From Bradyrhizobium prioriisuperbiae (lineage in GTDB: Bacteria > Pseudomonadota > Alphaproteobacteria > Rhizobiales > Xanthobacteraceae), in assembly GCF_032397745.1 (NCBI RefSeq), contig NZ_CP135921.1:4762501-4826500 (forward strand): a stretch of 64,000 bases of DNA, read 5' to 3'. The notes under the pieces are model-generated. The model had not been told where the DNA came from. It searched no databases and saw nothing but the letters and a program-made list of their open reading frames with translations. The position numbers were made by a program, and so were the translations under genes. Shown here piece after piece: positions 1-8,220 of the stretch; position 1 is the stretch's first letter, and each line of letters opens with the position of its first letter.

Positions 1-897
1 CGGTCGCATTATGAGCGTGGTTTCCACTCCACGGCCACGCTCGGATCGTTCGGCGCCGCCGCCGCGGCTGGCTTGCTGATGAAGCTCGATGAGGCCCAAA
101 TGGCGATCGCGCTCGGCCTTGCCGGAACCCAGGCGGCCGGATTGAAATCTATGTTCGGCACGATGGCGAAACCGTTTCACGCCGGTCGCGCCGCTGCCAA
201 CGGCGTGCTCGCCGCCCGGCTCGCGGCGCGGGGCTTCACCGCCAATCCCGGTGTGCTCGAGGCCGCGCAGGGATTTGTCGTCACCCAAAGCGACGGCGAT
301 CTCTCGGTCGACATGCCGCTGCCGCCTCCCGGCAGTCTGGTGATCGAGACGCTCTTCAAGTATCACGCTGCGTGTTATCTCACCCACTCCGCCATCGAGG
401 CCGTCAAGCTGCTGCGCCGGCAGTTGTCGCTGAGCGGGCCGGATGTTGCTGCCATCGATGTCCATGTCGCGTCCGGCCATCTGTCGGTGTGCAATATCCC
501 GTCGCCGCGCACCGGCCTGGAGAGCAAGTTCAGCCTGCGCCACGCCGCGGCGCTCGCGGCCTGCGGTGTGGATACCGCGGCAATCGGTACCTATTCGGAT
601 GACAATGCCGTCGATGCGACGCTGACCGCGGTCAGGGAGCGGGTGACGGTCCATGGCGACCGGCCGCAAGGCCGCGATGCCCATGTGGTCATCAAGACCC
701 GCGCCGGTGACGTTGCCGAAACCAGCCTCGATGTGGCCGTCCCCGACCGCGATCTCGATCGCCAGGGCGAGCGCCTCGCCAGCAAGTTCCGCAGCCTTGC
801 CGTGCCCGTGATCGGCGCGGAGCGTGCGGAAACGCTCCGGCGCAATATCAGGGGTCTGGAATCCGCAGAGGACATTCATGCCCTGATGGCGTTATAG
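1..897 (+). CDS. MmgE/PrpD family protein, 5' truncated by window
   Basis: The frame is open from the first base and the product begins inside the protein with RSHYERGFHSTATLGSFGA, a stretch typical of MmgE/PrpD proteins (2-methylcitrate dehydratase/cis-aconitate decarboxylase superfamily). About 298 C-terminal residues are present of a usual 440-460, so roughly the first third lies upstream. The family dehydrates or decarboxylates tricarboxylic acids in the cytoplasm, but most members have no known substrate. An in-frame ATG at 73 is not the real start because the homologous sequence continues upstream of it. The gene lies at the head of a CoA-thioester catabolic region on the same strand, so a role in small branched acid metabolism is plausible but inferred. 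Confidence 0.8.
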   Translation, partial: RSHYERGFHSTATLGSFGAAAAAGLLMKLDEAQMAIALGLAGTQAAGLKSMFGTMAKPFHAGRAAANGVLAARLAARGFTANPGVLEAAQGFVVTQSDGDLSVDMPLPPPGSLVIETLFKYHAACYLTHSAIEAVKLLRRQLSLSGPDVAAIDVHVASGHLSVCNIPSPRTGLESKFSLRHAAALAACGVDTAAIGTYSDDNAVDATLTAVRERVTVHGDRPQGRDAHVVIKTRAGDVAETSLDVAVPDRDLDRQGERLASKFRSLAVPVIGAERAETLRRNIRGLESAEDIHALMAL

Positions 898-900
898 AGA

Positions 901-975
901 ACCTGATCCGGAAACGTGGATTACCGGTTTTCCCTCGCGCAAACGCGGAGCGTTTGCGCGGACATCATGCTCACC
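901..975. repeat. Intergenic palindromic repeat
   Basis: An 11-bp perfect inverted repeat (CGCGCAAACGC at 936-946, complement at 950-960, 3-nt loop) is embedded between ctgatccgg on the left and catcatgctc on the right. This resembles the short palindromic repeats found between genes in Bradyrhizobium and relatives. It sits just after the MmgE/PrpD stop codon and could act as a transcript-end hairpin. Confidence 0.6.
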
Positions 976-1008
976 CCGAAGAGCGTCGATCGTGCGAGCG
1001 CCTGACTG

Positions 1009-1782
1009 ATGAAACCTTATGTCGAAGTGGTTTCCGGCGGAACCGGGCCACATCTCCTGCTGGTCCACGGCTTTCTCTCCAGTCGCGCGCAATGGCGGCC
1101 CAATCTCGAAGGCTTGAAGGCGTTCTGCCGCCCGGTCATTGTTGAATTGTGGGGCCATGGACGCTCGCCGACCCCGGACAATCCAGACATGTACCGTGTC
1201 GCGAGCTATCTTGCGGCCTTTGACGAGATCCGGCGCGACCTCGGCGTCGAGCGCTGGTTGGTGTGCGGCCAGTCGTTTGGCGCGGGCTTGACGATCCGTT
1301 ATGCGCATCAGCATTCGCGACACGTCATCGGCCAGGTCTTCACCAATTCGCTCTCCGCTCTGTCGGCGCCGGGTGAGCGGGAAAGCGAAACCAACCGACT
1401 GGTACGCGCCGATGCCATGGAGCGCGACGGCCGGCCCGCCATCGAAGCACTGCGCTTTCATCCGCGCTTCGCCACCCGATTCGCGCCGGAGGTGAAGCAG
1501 GAGATGCTGGACGATGTCGCGCGGATATCGCCGGCTGCGGTTGCCAACGCGCTTCGTTATACCACGCCGCAACTGTCGGTGGTCGATTGTCTCGGCGAGA
1601 TCCGTGTTCCGAGCCTGCTGATCAACGGCGTGTGGGAGCGGCCGTTTCAGCCGCTGCGCGAGCGGGCTTTAAAGCTGCTGCCGTCACTTGGGGTCATTGA
1701 TCTCGAGGGCGGACATTCGATCAATGCCGAAGCGCCGCTGTTGTTCAATGAGGCGATCAAGAGCTTTGTTTCCTCATTCTGA
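1009..1782 (+). CDS. Alpha/beta hydrolase
   Basis: This 257-residue protein has the alpha/beta-hydrolase fold pattern: HG at residues 20-21 (oxyanion region), the nucleophile elbow GQSFGAG with Ser89, and the catalytic-His motif GGHS with His236 near the C-terminus. No signal peptide is visible, so it is probably cytoplasmic. The family includes esterases, lactonases, C-C hydrolases and thioesterases, and nothing here decides among them. It follows the MmgE/PrpD gene after about 110 nt on the same strand. A strong palindrome after its stop probably separates it from the MaoC operon downstream. Confidence 0.8.
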   Translation: MKPYVEVVSGGTGPHLLLVHGFLSSRAQWRPNLEGLKAFCRPVIVELWGHGRSPTPDNPDMYRVASYLAAFDEIRRDLGVERWLVCGQSFGAGLTIRYAHQHSRHVIGQVFTNSLSALSAPGERESETNRLVRADAMERDGRPAIEALRFHPRFATRFAPEVKQEMLDDVARISPAAVANALRYTTPQLSVVDCLGEIRVPSLLINGVWERPFQPLRERALKLLPSLGVIDLEGGHSINAEAPLLFNEAIKSFVSSF

Positions 1783-1800
1783 AGAACCTGCGTAACTGTC

Positions 1801-1878
1801 AGTAGCCCGGATGAGCGAAGCGACATCCGGGTGAGGTGAGATGAGCTCCCGGATGTCGCTTCGCTCATCCGGGCTACT
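1801..1878. repeat. Perfect 31-bp inverted repeat (palindromic element)
   Basis: Arms at 1801-1831 and 1848-1878 are exact reverse complements (AGTAGCCCGGATGAGC outermost) with a 16-nt loop. A diverged copy of the same element lies at 41541-41622. Its position 18 nt after a stop codon fits an interspersed palindromic repeat that may also end transcription. Confidence 0.85.
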
Positions 1879-2064
1879 CTCCAGACACTTGCCCTCAAGA
1901 TGTCGATCCGCGTGAGCGCGCAACAGTGCCTCCTTGCCACGAGGATGAGCCCTCCAACATCACATATGTGATTCCATCGTCGGCACCTGTCGTTTCGGGT
2001 GGACGAACCGCGATGCGGTTGCCACTGTCGATCAACATCGAAAAACGTCGAGGGAACGATCGAG

Positions 2065-2559
2065 ATGAGCACCGACATCGTCGCCGAGCTGAAAGCGAAA
2101 GCGAAGCCGTGGCGGCGCGGCAACCGGTTCGAGGATTTCTCGGTCGGGCAGGTGTTCAGGCATCATTGGGGCCGCACGCTGACCGTAGCCGACAACACCA
2201 CGTTCGCGACGCTGACCCTGCACTATAACCCGCTCTACACCAATGCCGATTATGCGCGCGCGCATGGCCATGCTGATCTGGTGGTCTGCCCGCTGCTGCT
2301 GTTCAACACGGTGTTCGGATTGACGGTGGAAGATCTCAGCGAGGGTGGTGGTCCGTTTCTCGGCGTCGACCAATTGACCTATCACCGTCCCGTGATTGTC
2401 GGCGAGACTGTCTACGCGGACAGCGAGGTCGTCGCCCGCCGCGAGACCGAAAGCCGCCCCGGCTTCGGCATCGTCACCTGGCACAGCAAGGGTCTCGACG
2501 CCAAGGGCGCGCTGCTGATCGACTATCAACGCACCAATCTGGTGAGGAAGCGCACATGA
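2065..2559 (+). CDS. MaoC-family (R)-hydratase, first copy
   Basis: This is a 164-residue single hot-dog MaoC-type protein. It opens with NRFEDFSVGQVFRHHWGRTL, resembling the FEDF-x-VG-x-x-x start of MaoC hydratases, and contains the YNPLYTNADYA region where the Asp/His hydratase pair normally lies. Here the usual N-x-x-H is read as YNPLY, so the canonical catalytic His is not obvious. The ATG at 2065 was chosen over an upstream in-frame start because GAGGGA precedes it and homology begins there. It overlaps the acyl-CoA dehydrogenase by four bases (ATGA), indicating translational coupling. It probably hydrates, or structurally supports hydration of, an enoyl-CoA made by its neighbour. Confidence 0.8.
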   Translation: MSTDIVAELKAKAKPWRRGNRFEDFSVGQVFRHHWGRTLTVADNTTFATLTLHYNPLYTNADYARAHGHADLVVCPLLLFNTVFGLTVEDLSEGGGPFLGVDQLTYHRPVIVGETVYADSEVVARRETESRPGFGIVTWHSKGLDAKGALLIDYQRTNLVRKRT

Positions 2560-3800
2560 CCATATCTGCGGACGTCACCGTATCCGGCGACGGCAATGGC
2601 TACATGACGGAAGAACGCCGGCTGATCCGCGACACCGCGCGTGAATTCACCATGAAAGAGGTGCTGCCGGTCGCCAATCGGCTCGATCCGCAGCAGGGCC
2701 TGATCCCGATGGACCTGCGCCAGAAGATGGCGGACATGGGTTATTTCGGCATCCGCATTCCGGAAGAATACGGCGGCCTCGGGCTCGGCTCGTTCGAATA
2801 CTGCCTGGTGGCGGAGCAGTTGGCGCGTGGCTGGATGTCGGTCGCCTCCATCATGGCGCGTGGGCAGGCGGGCTGGCTGCGGCTCGGCGGTTCGCTCAGT
2901 CCGAAGAATGCGGAGCGGATGCGCCGCGCCGCAAAGGGCGAATTCCTGCAGGCGGCGGCGCTGTCGGAACCGGGCACCGGTTCGGACCTCGCATCGATCT
3001 CCTGCCGTGCCGTGCGCGACGGCGATCACTGGGTGATCACCGGCAACAAATACTGGTGCACGTTTGCCGATGGCGCCGATTATATCACGGTGTTCGCCCG
3101 CACCGCGCCGCCGCCCTCGGCCGACAAGCGTTATCTCGGGATCTCAGCCTTCCTGATCGAGAAGCCGCGCGGCTCGCTGCCGCAGAACTGCGAAGGCAAT
3201 CCGATCCCGAAAATCGGTTATTTCGGCTGGAACACCTATGAACTGGCATTCCAGGGCACGCGGGTGCCGGCGGATGCGCTGATCGGCGAGGAAGGCAAGG
3301 CCTTCTATCTGATGACCTACGGCCTGGAGACAGCCCGCGCCCACACCGCGGCGCGCTCGATCGGGCTGGCGCAAGGTGCGCTGGAGGACTCCATCGCTTA
3401 TGCCAGGGAGCGCAAGCAGTTCGGCATGCCAATCTCCGAATTCCAGGCCATCCGCTTCAAGATCGCGACCATGGCCACCAAGATCGAAGCAGCCCGGCAA
3501 TTGCTGTACTACGTCTGCAACGAGATCGACCAGAAGCGTCGCTGTGATACCGAGGCGTCGATGGTGAAATACTTCGCCTCGGAGATGGCCGAGGAGGTGA
3601 CCTCGGAGGCGATCCAGATCCATGGCGGCGCCGGCTACACCAAGCTGCATGCGGTCGAGCGTTACTGGCGCGACGCGCGGCTGACCAAGATTTTCGAGGG
3701 TACCTCGGAAATCCAGCAGCGCATCATTTCCGACAACCTGCTCGGCAAATCGGCCACCGATCGCCGCATGATCGAGCAGGCCTTCGAGCATCTCGGATGA
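2556..3800 (+). CDS. Acyl-CoA dehydrogenase
   Basis: This 414-residue flavoprotein has the family layout. The FAD-binding stretch ALSEPGTGSDLASI is followed by an ITGNKYWCTFAD strand, and near the C-terminus RYWRDARLTKIFEGTSEI carries the catalytic glutamate at about Glu381. It would oxidise an acyl-CoA to the 2-enoyl-CoA and pass electrons to electron-transfer flavoprotein. It is sandwiched between two MaoC-type hydratases and followed by a malyl-CoA-lyase-like gene and a CoA transferase. The natural reading is dehydrogenation, hydration and retro-aldol cleavage of a dicarboxylic acyl-CoA. Its length is that of ordinary short-chain dehydrogenases, not of the longer methylsuccinyl-CoA dehydrogenases. 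Confidence 0.92.
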   Translation: MTISADVTVSGDGNGYMTEERRLIRDTAREFTMKEVLPVANRLDPQQGLIPMDLRQKMADMGYFGIRIPEEYGGLGLGSFEYCLVAEQLARGWMSVASIMARGQAGWLRLGGSLSPKNAERMRRAAKGEFLQAAALSEPGTGSDLASISCRAVRDGDHWVITGNKYWCTFADGADYITVFARTAPPPSADKRYLGISAFLIEKPRGSLPQNCEGNPIPKIGYFGWNTYELAFQGTRVPADALIGEEGKAFYLMTYGLETARAHTAARSIGLAQGALEDSIAYARERKQFGMPISEFQAIRFKIATMATKIEAARQLLYYVCNEIDQKRRCDTEASMVKYFASEMAEEVTSEAIQIHGGAGYTKLHAVERYWRDARLTKIFEGTSEIQQRIISDNLLGKSATDRRMIEQAFEHLG

Positions 3801-3807
3801 GGGCGCC

Positions 3808-4314
3808 ATGAGCAACATCAGCAGCAACATCAGCGCAAGAACATCACCGGACAATTATTTCGAGAATTTCGAGGTCGGCCAGGTGATCGCCCATGCCCGC
3901 GGCAAGACCGTCACCGAGATGGACAATGTCCTGCTCACCAACATGGTGATGAACACCGCGCAGGGTCACTTCAACGAGCACCTGATGCAGCAATCGTCGG
4001 ACATCCCGGGCTTCGACACCCGCGTCGTGTACGGCGGCATCAATTTCTCGATGGTGATCGGGCTTGCCGCCCAGGACACCGGCGAGCAGGTGCTTGAGGA
4101 GCTCGGCATGGACAAGATTCGCCTGAAGGCGCCGGTGCACCACGGCGACACGCTATACGCCTTCACCGAGGTGCTGGAGAAAGCCGATGCCGACCGCACC
4201 GACGCGGGCATCGTCTGCTTCAAGCATTTCGGCATCAACCAGCACGACAAGCTGGTCTACGAGGGCGAGCGCACCGTTTTGATGAAACGCCGCAGCGCCT
4301 GGGGCGATCGCTAA
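3808..4314 (+). CDS. MaoC-family hydratase, mesaconyl-CoA-hydratase-like
   Basis: This is a 168-residue MaoC-like protein: YFENFEVGQVIAHARGKTVTE at the N-terminus, a GHFNEHLMQQS segment in the place of the catalytic N/D-x-x-H motif (Asn75-x-x-Leu here), and a second half KAPVHHGDTLYAFTEV typical of the family. Seven bases separate it from the acyl-CoA dehydrogenase and 29 from the lyase. Mesaconyl-CoA and itaconyl-CoA hydratases belong to this superfamily and are often encoded beside CitE-type lyases, so hydration of a mesaconyl-CoA-like substrate is inferred. It is not a recent duplicate of the first MaoC gene. Confidence 0.82.
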   Translation: MSNISSNISARTSPDNYFENFEVGQVIAHARGKTVTEMDNVLLTNMVMNTAQGHFNEHLMQQSSDIPGFDTRVVYGGINFSMVIGLAAQDTGEQVLEELGMDKIRLKAPVHHGDTLYAFTEVLEKADADRTDAGIVCFKHFGINQHDKLVYEGERTVLMKRRSAWGDR

Positions 4315-4343
4315 GCCAATTCAAGATTTCGGAGATATCCATC

Positions 4344-5261
4344 ATGACCAAACACGTCCGCCCCAGGCGCCTGCGCCGTTGCCAGCTATCGGTGCCCGGC
4401 AGTTCCGAGAAGATGATGGCCAAGGCCGCCGCTCTCGACCTCGATTATGTGTTCTTCGACCTGGAGGACGCGGTGGCGCCGGACCAGAAGAAGGCGGCGC
4501 GCGGCAACATCGTCAAGGCGCTGAACACGTTGGAGTTCGGCAAGACCGTGCGATGCGTTCGCATCAACGACACCGCGACACGCTATTGCTACGGCGACAT
4601 CATCGAGGTGGTGCAGGGCGCCGGCGAGAAGCTCGACTTGATCATGATTCCGAAGGTGCTCGACGCCGACGACGTGCTGTTCGTCGACAAGCTGCTGTCG
4701 CAGCTGGAGAAGGATCTCGGCCTCACAAACCGGATCGGCCTCGAGTGTTTGATCGAGGAGGTCGAGGCCATGATGAACATCGAGCGCATCGCCGCATCCA
4801 CGCCGCGGCTCGAGGCGCTGATCTTCGGCATGGGTGACTATTCCGCGAGCCAGGGCGTCTCGGTGAAGGATATCGGCGGCTCCGGCGGATATCCCGGCGA
4901 TATCTGGCACTATCAGCGCCATTGCCTGGCGATCGCCTGCAAGTCGTTCGGGCTCGATCCGGTGGATGGTCCCTATGCCGATATCCGCAATCCGGAGACC
5001 TATCGCGAAGAATGCCGGCGGGCGATGACGCTGGGGCTGGTCGGCAAATGGGCGATCCATCCCTCCCAGGTGGAGATTGCCCAGGAGGTGTTTTCACCGA
5101 CCCGGACCGAGGTCGACCGCGCCCGCGCCATGAAGGCGGCGTTCGACGACGCTTTGGCGCAGGGGCTGGGTGCGGTGATGTACGAGGGCAAGATGATCGA
5201 CATCGCCTCGATCCGGATCGTCAACAACGTCGTGGAACGCGCCAATCTGATCGGCATGTGA
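4344..5261 (+). CDS. CitE/Mcl-type CoA-ester lyase (malyl-CoA or beta-methylmalyl-CoA lyase-like)
   Basis: This 305-residue HpcH/HpaI-superfamily protein has the CitE start RRCQLSVPGSSEKMM, the acidic FFDLEDAVAPDQK motif, the arginine strand CVRIND, the metal-site region GMGDYSASQG and LGLVGKWAIHPSQ, which is characteristic of malyl-CoA lyases. A late Asp (GKMIDIASIR) matches the position of the C-terminal catalytic Asp in that group. The reaction expected is Mg-dependent reversible cleavage of a malyl-CoA-type thioester to glyoxylate plus an acyl-CoA. Context (dehydrogenase, hydratases, CoA transferase) supports cleavage of beta-methylmalyl-CoA or a homologue. The exact substrate is not established. 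Confidence 0.85.
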   Translation: MTKHVRPRRLRRCQLSVPGSSEKMMAKAAALDLDYVFFDLEDAVAPDQKKAARGNIVKALNTLEFGKTVRCVRINDTATRYCYGDIIEVVQGAGEKLDLIMIPKVLDADDVLFVDKLLSQLEKDLGLTNRIGLECLIEEVEAMMNIERIAASTPRLEALIFGMGDYSASQGVSVKDIGGSGGYPGDIWHYQRHCLAIACKSFGLDPVDGPYADIRNPETYREECRRAMTLGLVGKWAIHPSQVEIAQEVFSPTRTEVDRARAMKAAFDDALAQGLGAVMYEGKMIDIASIRIVNNVVERANLIGM

Positions 5262-5316
5262 TGGCACACGCCGTGTTCATGTCCCCCGATCCCTGTTGCA
5301 ACAGCCAGGTAAGACG

Positions 5317-6543
5317 ATGACGTCAACTCAATCGACGGGCGCGTTGGAGGGCATTCGGGTCATCGACCTGACCCAGATGCTGGCCGGCCCCTACTGCACC
5401 ATGATGCTGGCCGACCAGGGCGCCGAGGTCATCAAGGTCGAACCGATGGAGGGCGATGCCACCCGCGCCGGCGGGCCATTTCGTGCCGACGATACGCTGC
5501 AGCTTTACGGCGGCTATTTCGCCAGCGTCAATCGCAACAAGAAGAGCATCGCGCTGGATTTGAAGAGTCCGGAGGGCAGGGCGATCCTGATCCGCCTGTG
5601 CAACAGCGCCGACGCAGTGATCGAGAATTTTCGCGCCGGCGTGATGGACCGTCTCGGATTATCCTACGAGATGCTGCGCAAGGAAAATCCGAAGCTGGTC
5701 TATGCCTCGATCCGTGGCTTCGGTGATCCGCGCACCGGCCGCAGTCCTTATACCGACTGGCCGGCCTATGATCCGGTGGCGCAGGCGATGGGCGGCATCA
5801 TGGGCATCACCGGCCCCGATGCTGATACACCGATGAAGGTGGGCCCGGGCGTCGGTGATACCGTGCCGGCGGCGATGGCCGCCTTCGGCGTGGTCTGCGC
5901 CATCCTCCGTGCGGGCCGCACCGGCGAAGGCCAGTATGTCGATGTTTCGATGGTCGATGTCATGCTGTCGATCTGCGAGCGGATCGTGCACCAGCGCGCC
6001 TTCCAGGGCGTCAATCCGCATCCGGAAGGCAATCGTCATCCGCTGCTGGCGCCGTTCGGCATGCTGAAGGCGAGCGACGGCTGGGTCACCATCGCCGCGC
6101 ACACCGATGAGTTCTGGAAGACGCTCTGCGGCCTGATTGGGCGCAAGGATCTGGTCGACGATCCCCGCATGGCCACCCGGCAAGCGCGGGTCGCCAACAA
6201 GGATGCGGTCTATGACGCGGTCGGCGCCTTCGTCGGCCGCCATACCAAGCAGCAATTGAAGGATCTGCTTGGCGGCAAGATTCCGTTCGGGCCGGTCTAT
6301 CACATCGACGAGATTGCCGGGGACCCGCATTTCGCTGTGCGGGAGATGATCGTCGAGGTGGAACAGCCCGGCTGCGCGACCCCGGTGACGATCGCGGGCG
6401 TGCCGATCCGCATGACGGAAACGCCAGGCGCAGTGCGCCGCCGCGCGCCGCTGCTCGGCGAGGATTCCGACGAGGTGCTGCGCGCGATCGGCTTTGCGCC
6501 CGGCGAGATCGCCGGATTGCGGCAGGCCGAGGTGATGAAGTAG
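5317..6543 (+). CDS. CaiB/BaiF family CoA transferase
   Basis: This is a 408-residue class III CoA transferase: N-terminal GIRVIDLTQMLAGPYCTMMLA and AEVIKVEP, and the catalytic Asp at residue 181 in GVGDTVPAA. The ATG at 5317 has AGGTAAG upstream and is preferred to the in-frame ATG at 5296. The enzyme moves CoA between acids by way of an aspartyl-CoA thioester. As the last gene of the MaoC/dehydrogenase/MaoC/lyase run it would activate the starting acid or recycle CoA from a product thioester. Confidence 0.92.
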   Translation: MTSTQSTGALEGIRVIDLTQMLAGPYCTMMLADQGAEVIKVEPMEGDATRAGGPFRADDTLQLYGGYFASVNRNKKSIALDLKSPEGRAILIRLCNSADAVIENFRAGVMDRLGLSYEMLRKENPKLVYASIRGFGDPRTGRSPYTDWPAYDPVAQAMGGIMGITGPDADTPMKVGPGVGDTVPAAMAAFGVVCAILRAGRTGEGQYVDVSMVDVMLSICERIVHQRAFQGVNPHPEGNRHPLLAPFGMLKASDGWVTIAAHTDEFWKTLCGLIGRKDLVDDPRMATRQARVANKDAVYDAVGAFVGRHTKQQLKDLLGGKIPFGPVYHIDEIAGDPHFAVREMIVEVEQPGCATPVTIAGVPIRMTETPGAVRRRAPLLGEDSDEVLRAIGFAPGEIAGLRQAEVMK

Positions 6544-6578
6544 CGGCTGGCTCCGCGACTTTGCCGACTGAGGGACTT

Positions 6579-7340
6579 TCAGGTCTCGCGCAACAGCCGC
6601 CGCATCACCCGCAGGATCTCGTTGCGCTGTTCCTCGATGCGCACCATCGGGCCGCCGACGCCGATGGCCAGCGGAGCGCTGTCGGGCTGACCGGGCACCA
6701 GCATGCCGATGACATTGGCGCCGGGCGTCATCTTGCCGCGGCTTTCGGCAAAGCCCTGGCTGCGGATCACCTCGATGTCCGCCATGAACTCCCGCTCAAG
6801 GACACGATGGTCGCTGTCTTCGGCGTCGGCATTGTTGCGGCGGACGATGGCCCGGATTTCCTCGTTGCTCTTGCGGCTGAGCAGAACGCGGCCGAGTGCG
6901 GCGCAGGTCATCGGCCGCAGGATTCCCACCTGGGCGGCGAGTTGAACCTGATAACTCGCGGGGACGATGTGGACATATTGCATGCAGGGGCCGTTCTGGA
7001 GCCCCAGCAGCACTGTCTCGCCGATCGCGTGCCCGATCTCGTCCATGATGTCGGTCAGCGGCCCGCTCTTGAACAGGCTCTGCTGGATCCAGCTGCCCAG
7101 CACCGCCACACGAAATGTGGGCCGGAATTTTCGGGTCAATGGCGTGTAGTCGAGGTAGCCGAGATTGAGCAGGCTTTTGAGCAGCATGGTGGTGCTCGAT
7201 TGCGGTAGCTCGAGTGCGCCGGCGATCTCGCCGACGGTGGCGGCGCGTTTTTTCTCCCGGAAGTATTCCAGGATGGCCAATGTCCGTTCGGCGGATTTCA
7301 CCGCCGTGCTGGCGGCTTTGCTTTTTGCCGGCATATCCAA
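6579..7340 (-). CDS. IclR family transcriptional regulator
   Basis: This 253-residue protein has an N-terminal winged helix (AERTLAILEYFREKKRAATVGEIAGALELPQSS) and the IclR ligand-binding domain (GETVLLGLQNG, RPMTCAALGRVLLS, GMLVPG). It converges on the CaiB/BaiF gene, with 35 nt between stop codons, and is transcribed together with or just ahead of nothing but itself. The SDR lies upstream on the same strand. It is the natural candidate regulator of the MaoC-lyase operon or of the SDR/solute-binding genes. No operator was identified. Confidence 0.9.
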   Translation of the reverse strand: MDMPAKSKAASTAVKSAERTLAILEYFREKKRAATVGEIAGALELPQSSTTMLLKSLLNLGYLDYTPLTRKFRPTFRVAVLGSWIQQSLFKSGPLTDIMDEIGHAIGETVLLGLQNGPCMQYVHIVPASYQVQLAAQVGILRPMTCAALGRVLLSRKSNEEIRAIVRRNNADAEDSDHRVLEREFMADIEVIRSQGFAESRGKMTPGANVIGMLVPGQPDSAPLAIGVGGPMVRIEEQRNEILRVMRRLLRET

Positions 7341-7411
7341 CGCACCGATCAGTCAACGGGATGATGCCCGCCCGCGGCGGGGATGTCCACGATCGTTGCG
7401 GCCTCAGTCGC

Positions 7412-8173
7412 TCAGAACATGAACTCCCCGCCATTGACATGGATCACCTGGCCGGTGACGTACTTGCCGCTGTCGCCGGCGAGATAGAGACAGGCTTCGG
7501 CGATGTCGGCGGAATCTCCCGCATGCTTGATGGCGAGGCGCGCCAGCACATGCTCCATGTTGACATGGCCATATTGCGCGCGATCGCGCTTGGTATCTAT
7601 GGCGCCGGGCGCCACCGTGTTGCTGGTGACGCCGTGAACGCCGTATTCCCGCGCGATCGCCTTGGTCAGGCCGTGCATGCCGGCCTTGGCGGTGACGTTG
7701 TGCGCACGCTGGTCCATGTGACCGGTGAAGCCGTCATAGCCGGAGATGTTGATGATGCGGCCCCAGCCCCGCTTGCGCATCCGGGGCAGCACCACATGGG
7801 CCAGATAGAACACCGAGCTCAGATTGTGGTTGATGGTGTCGCGCCAGTCGGCGATCGAGATCTCCTCGAAGTTCTGGCGCAGTCGGCGACCGACATTGCT
7901 GACGGCGATGTCGACCTGGCCGAAGGCCGCTTCGGCCTGCGCCACCATCTGCTTGACCTGATCGGGATCGGACACGTCCGCCATCACGCCGATCGCCTTG
8001 CCGCCGGCGGCGGTGATGTCCTGGACCACCGCATCGACATTGGCGCGGTTGGAATGCCCGTTGACAATGACGGCGGCACCCTCTCTGGCGAAAAGCCTGG
8101 CAATCGCGCTGCCGATATTCTGTCCCGATCCGGTCACGATCGCCGTTCGGCCCGCCAGACGTCCCGCGGTCAT
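7412..8173 (-). CDS. SDR-fold protein lacking the catalytic tyrosine
   Basis: This is a 253-residue short-chain dehydrogenase/reductase fold. The cofactor motif TGSGQNIGSA is intact at residues 14-23, NVG at 93-95 is present, and Ser144 fits the catalytic serine. The Tyr-x-x-x-Lys motif reads Asn159-V-T-A-Lys163, so the tyrosine that acts as general acid/base is replaced by asparagine, preceded by His158. The codons (cac aac gtc acc gcc aag) were checked on the sequence. The second ATG (8173) is chosen because GGAG lies ten bases upstream. It probably binds NAD(P) but may use another acid or be non-catalytic. Confidence 0.88.
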   Translation of the reverse strand: MTAGRLAGRTAIVTGSGQNIGSAIARLFAREGAAVIVNGHSNRANVDAVVQDITAAGGKAIGVMADVSDPDQVKQMVAQAEAAFGQVDIAVSNVGRRLRQNFEEISIADWRDTINHNLSSVFYLAHVVLPRMRKRGWGRIINISGYDGFTGHMDQRAHNVTAKAGMHGLTKAIAREYGVHGVTSNTVAPGAIDTKRDRAQYGHVNMEHVLARLAIKHAGDSADIAEACLYLAGDSGKYVTGQVIHVNGGEFMF

Positions 8174-8220
8174 TGTAATCTCCATTACCGTTCAAAATGC
8201 ATTGTGCGCGTCTGAGCGGG

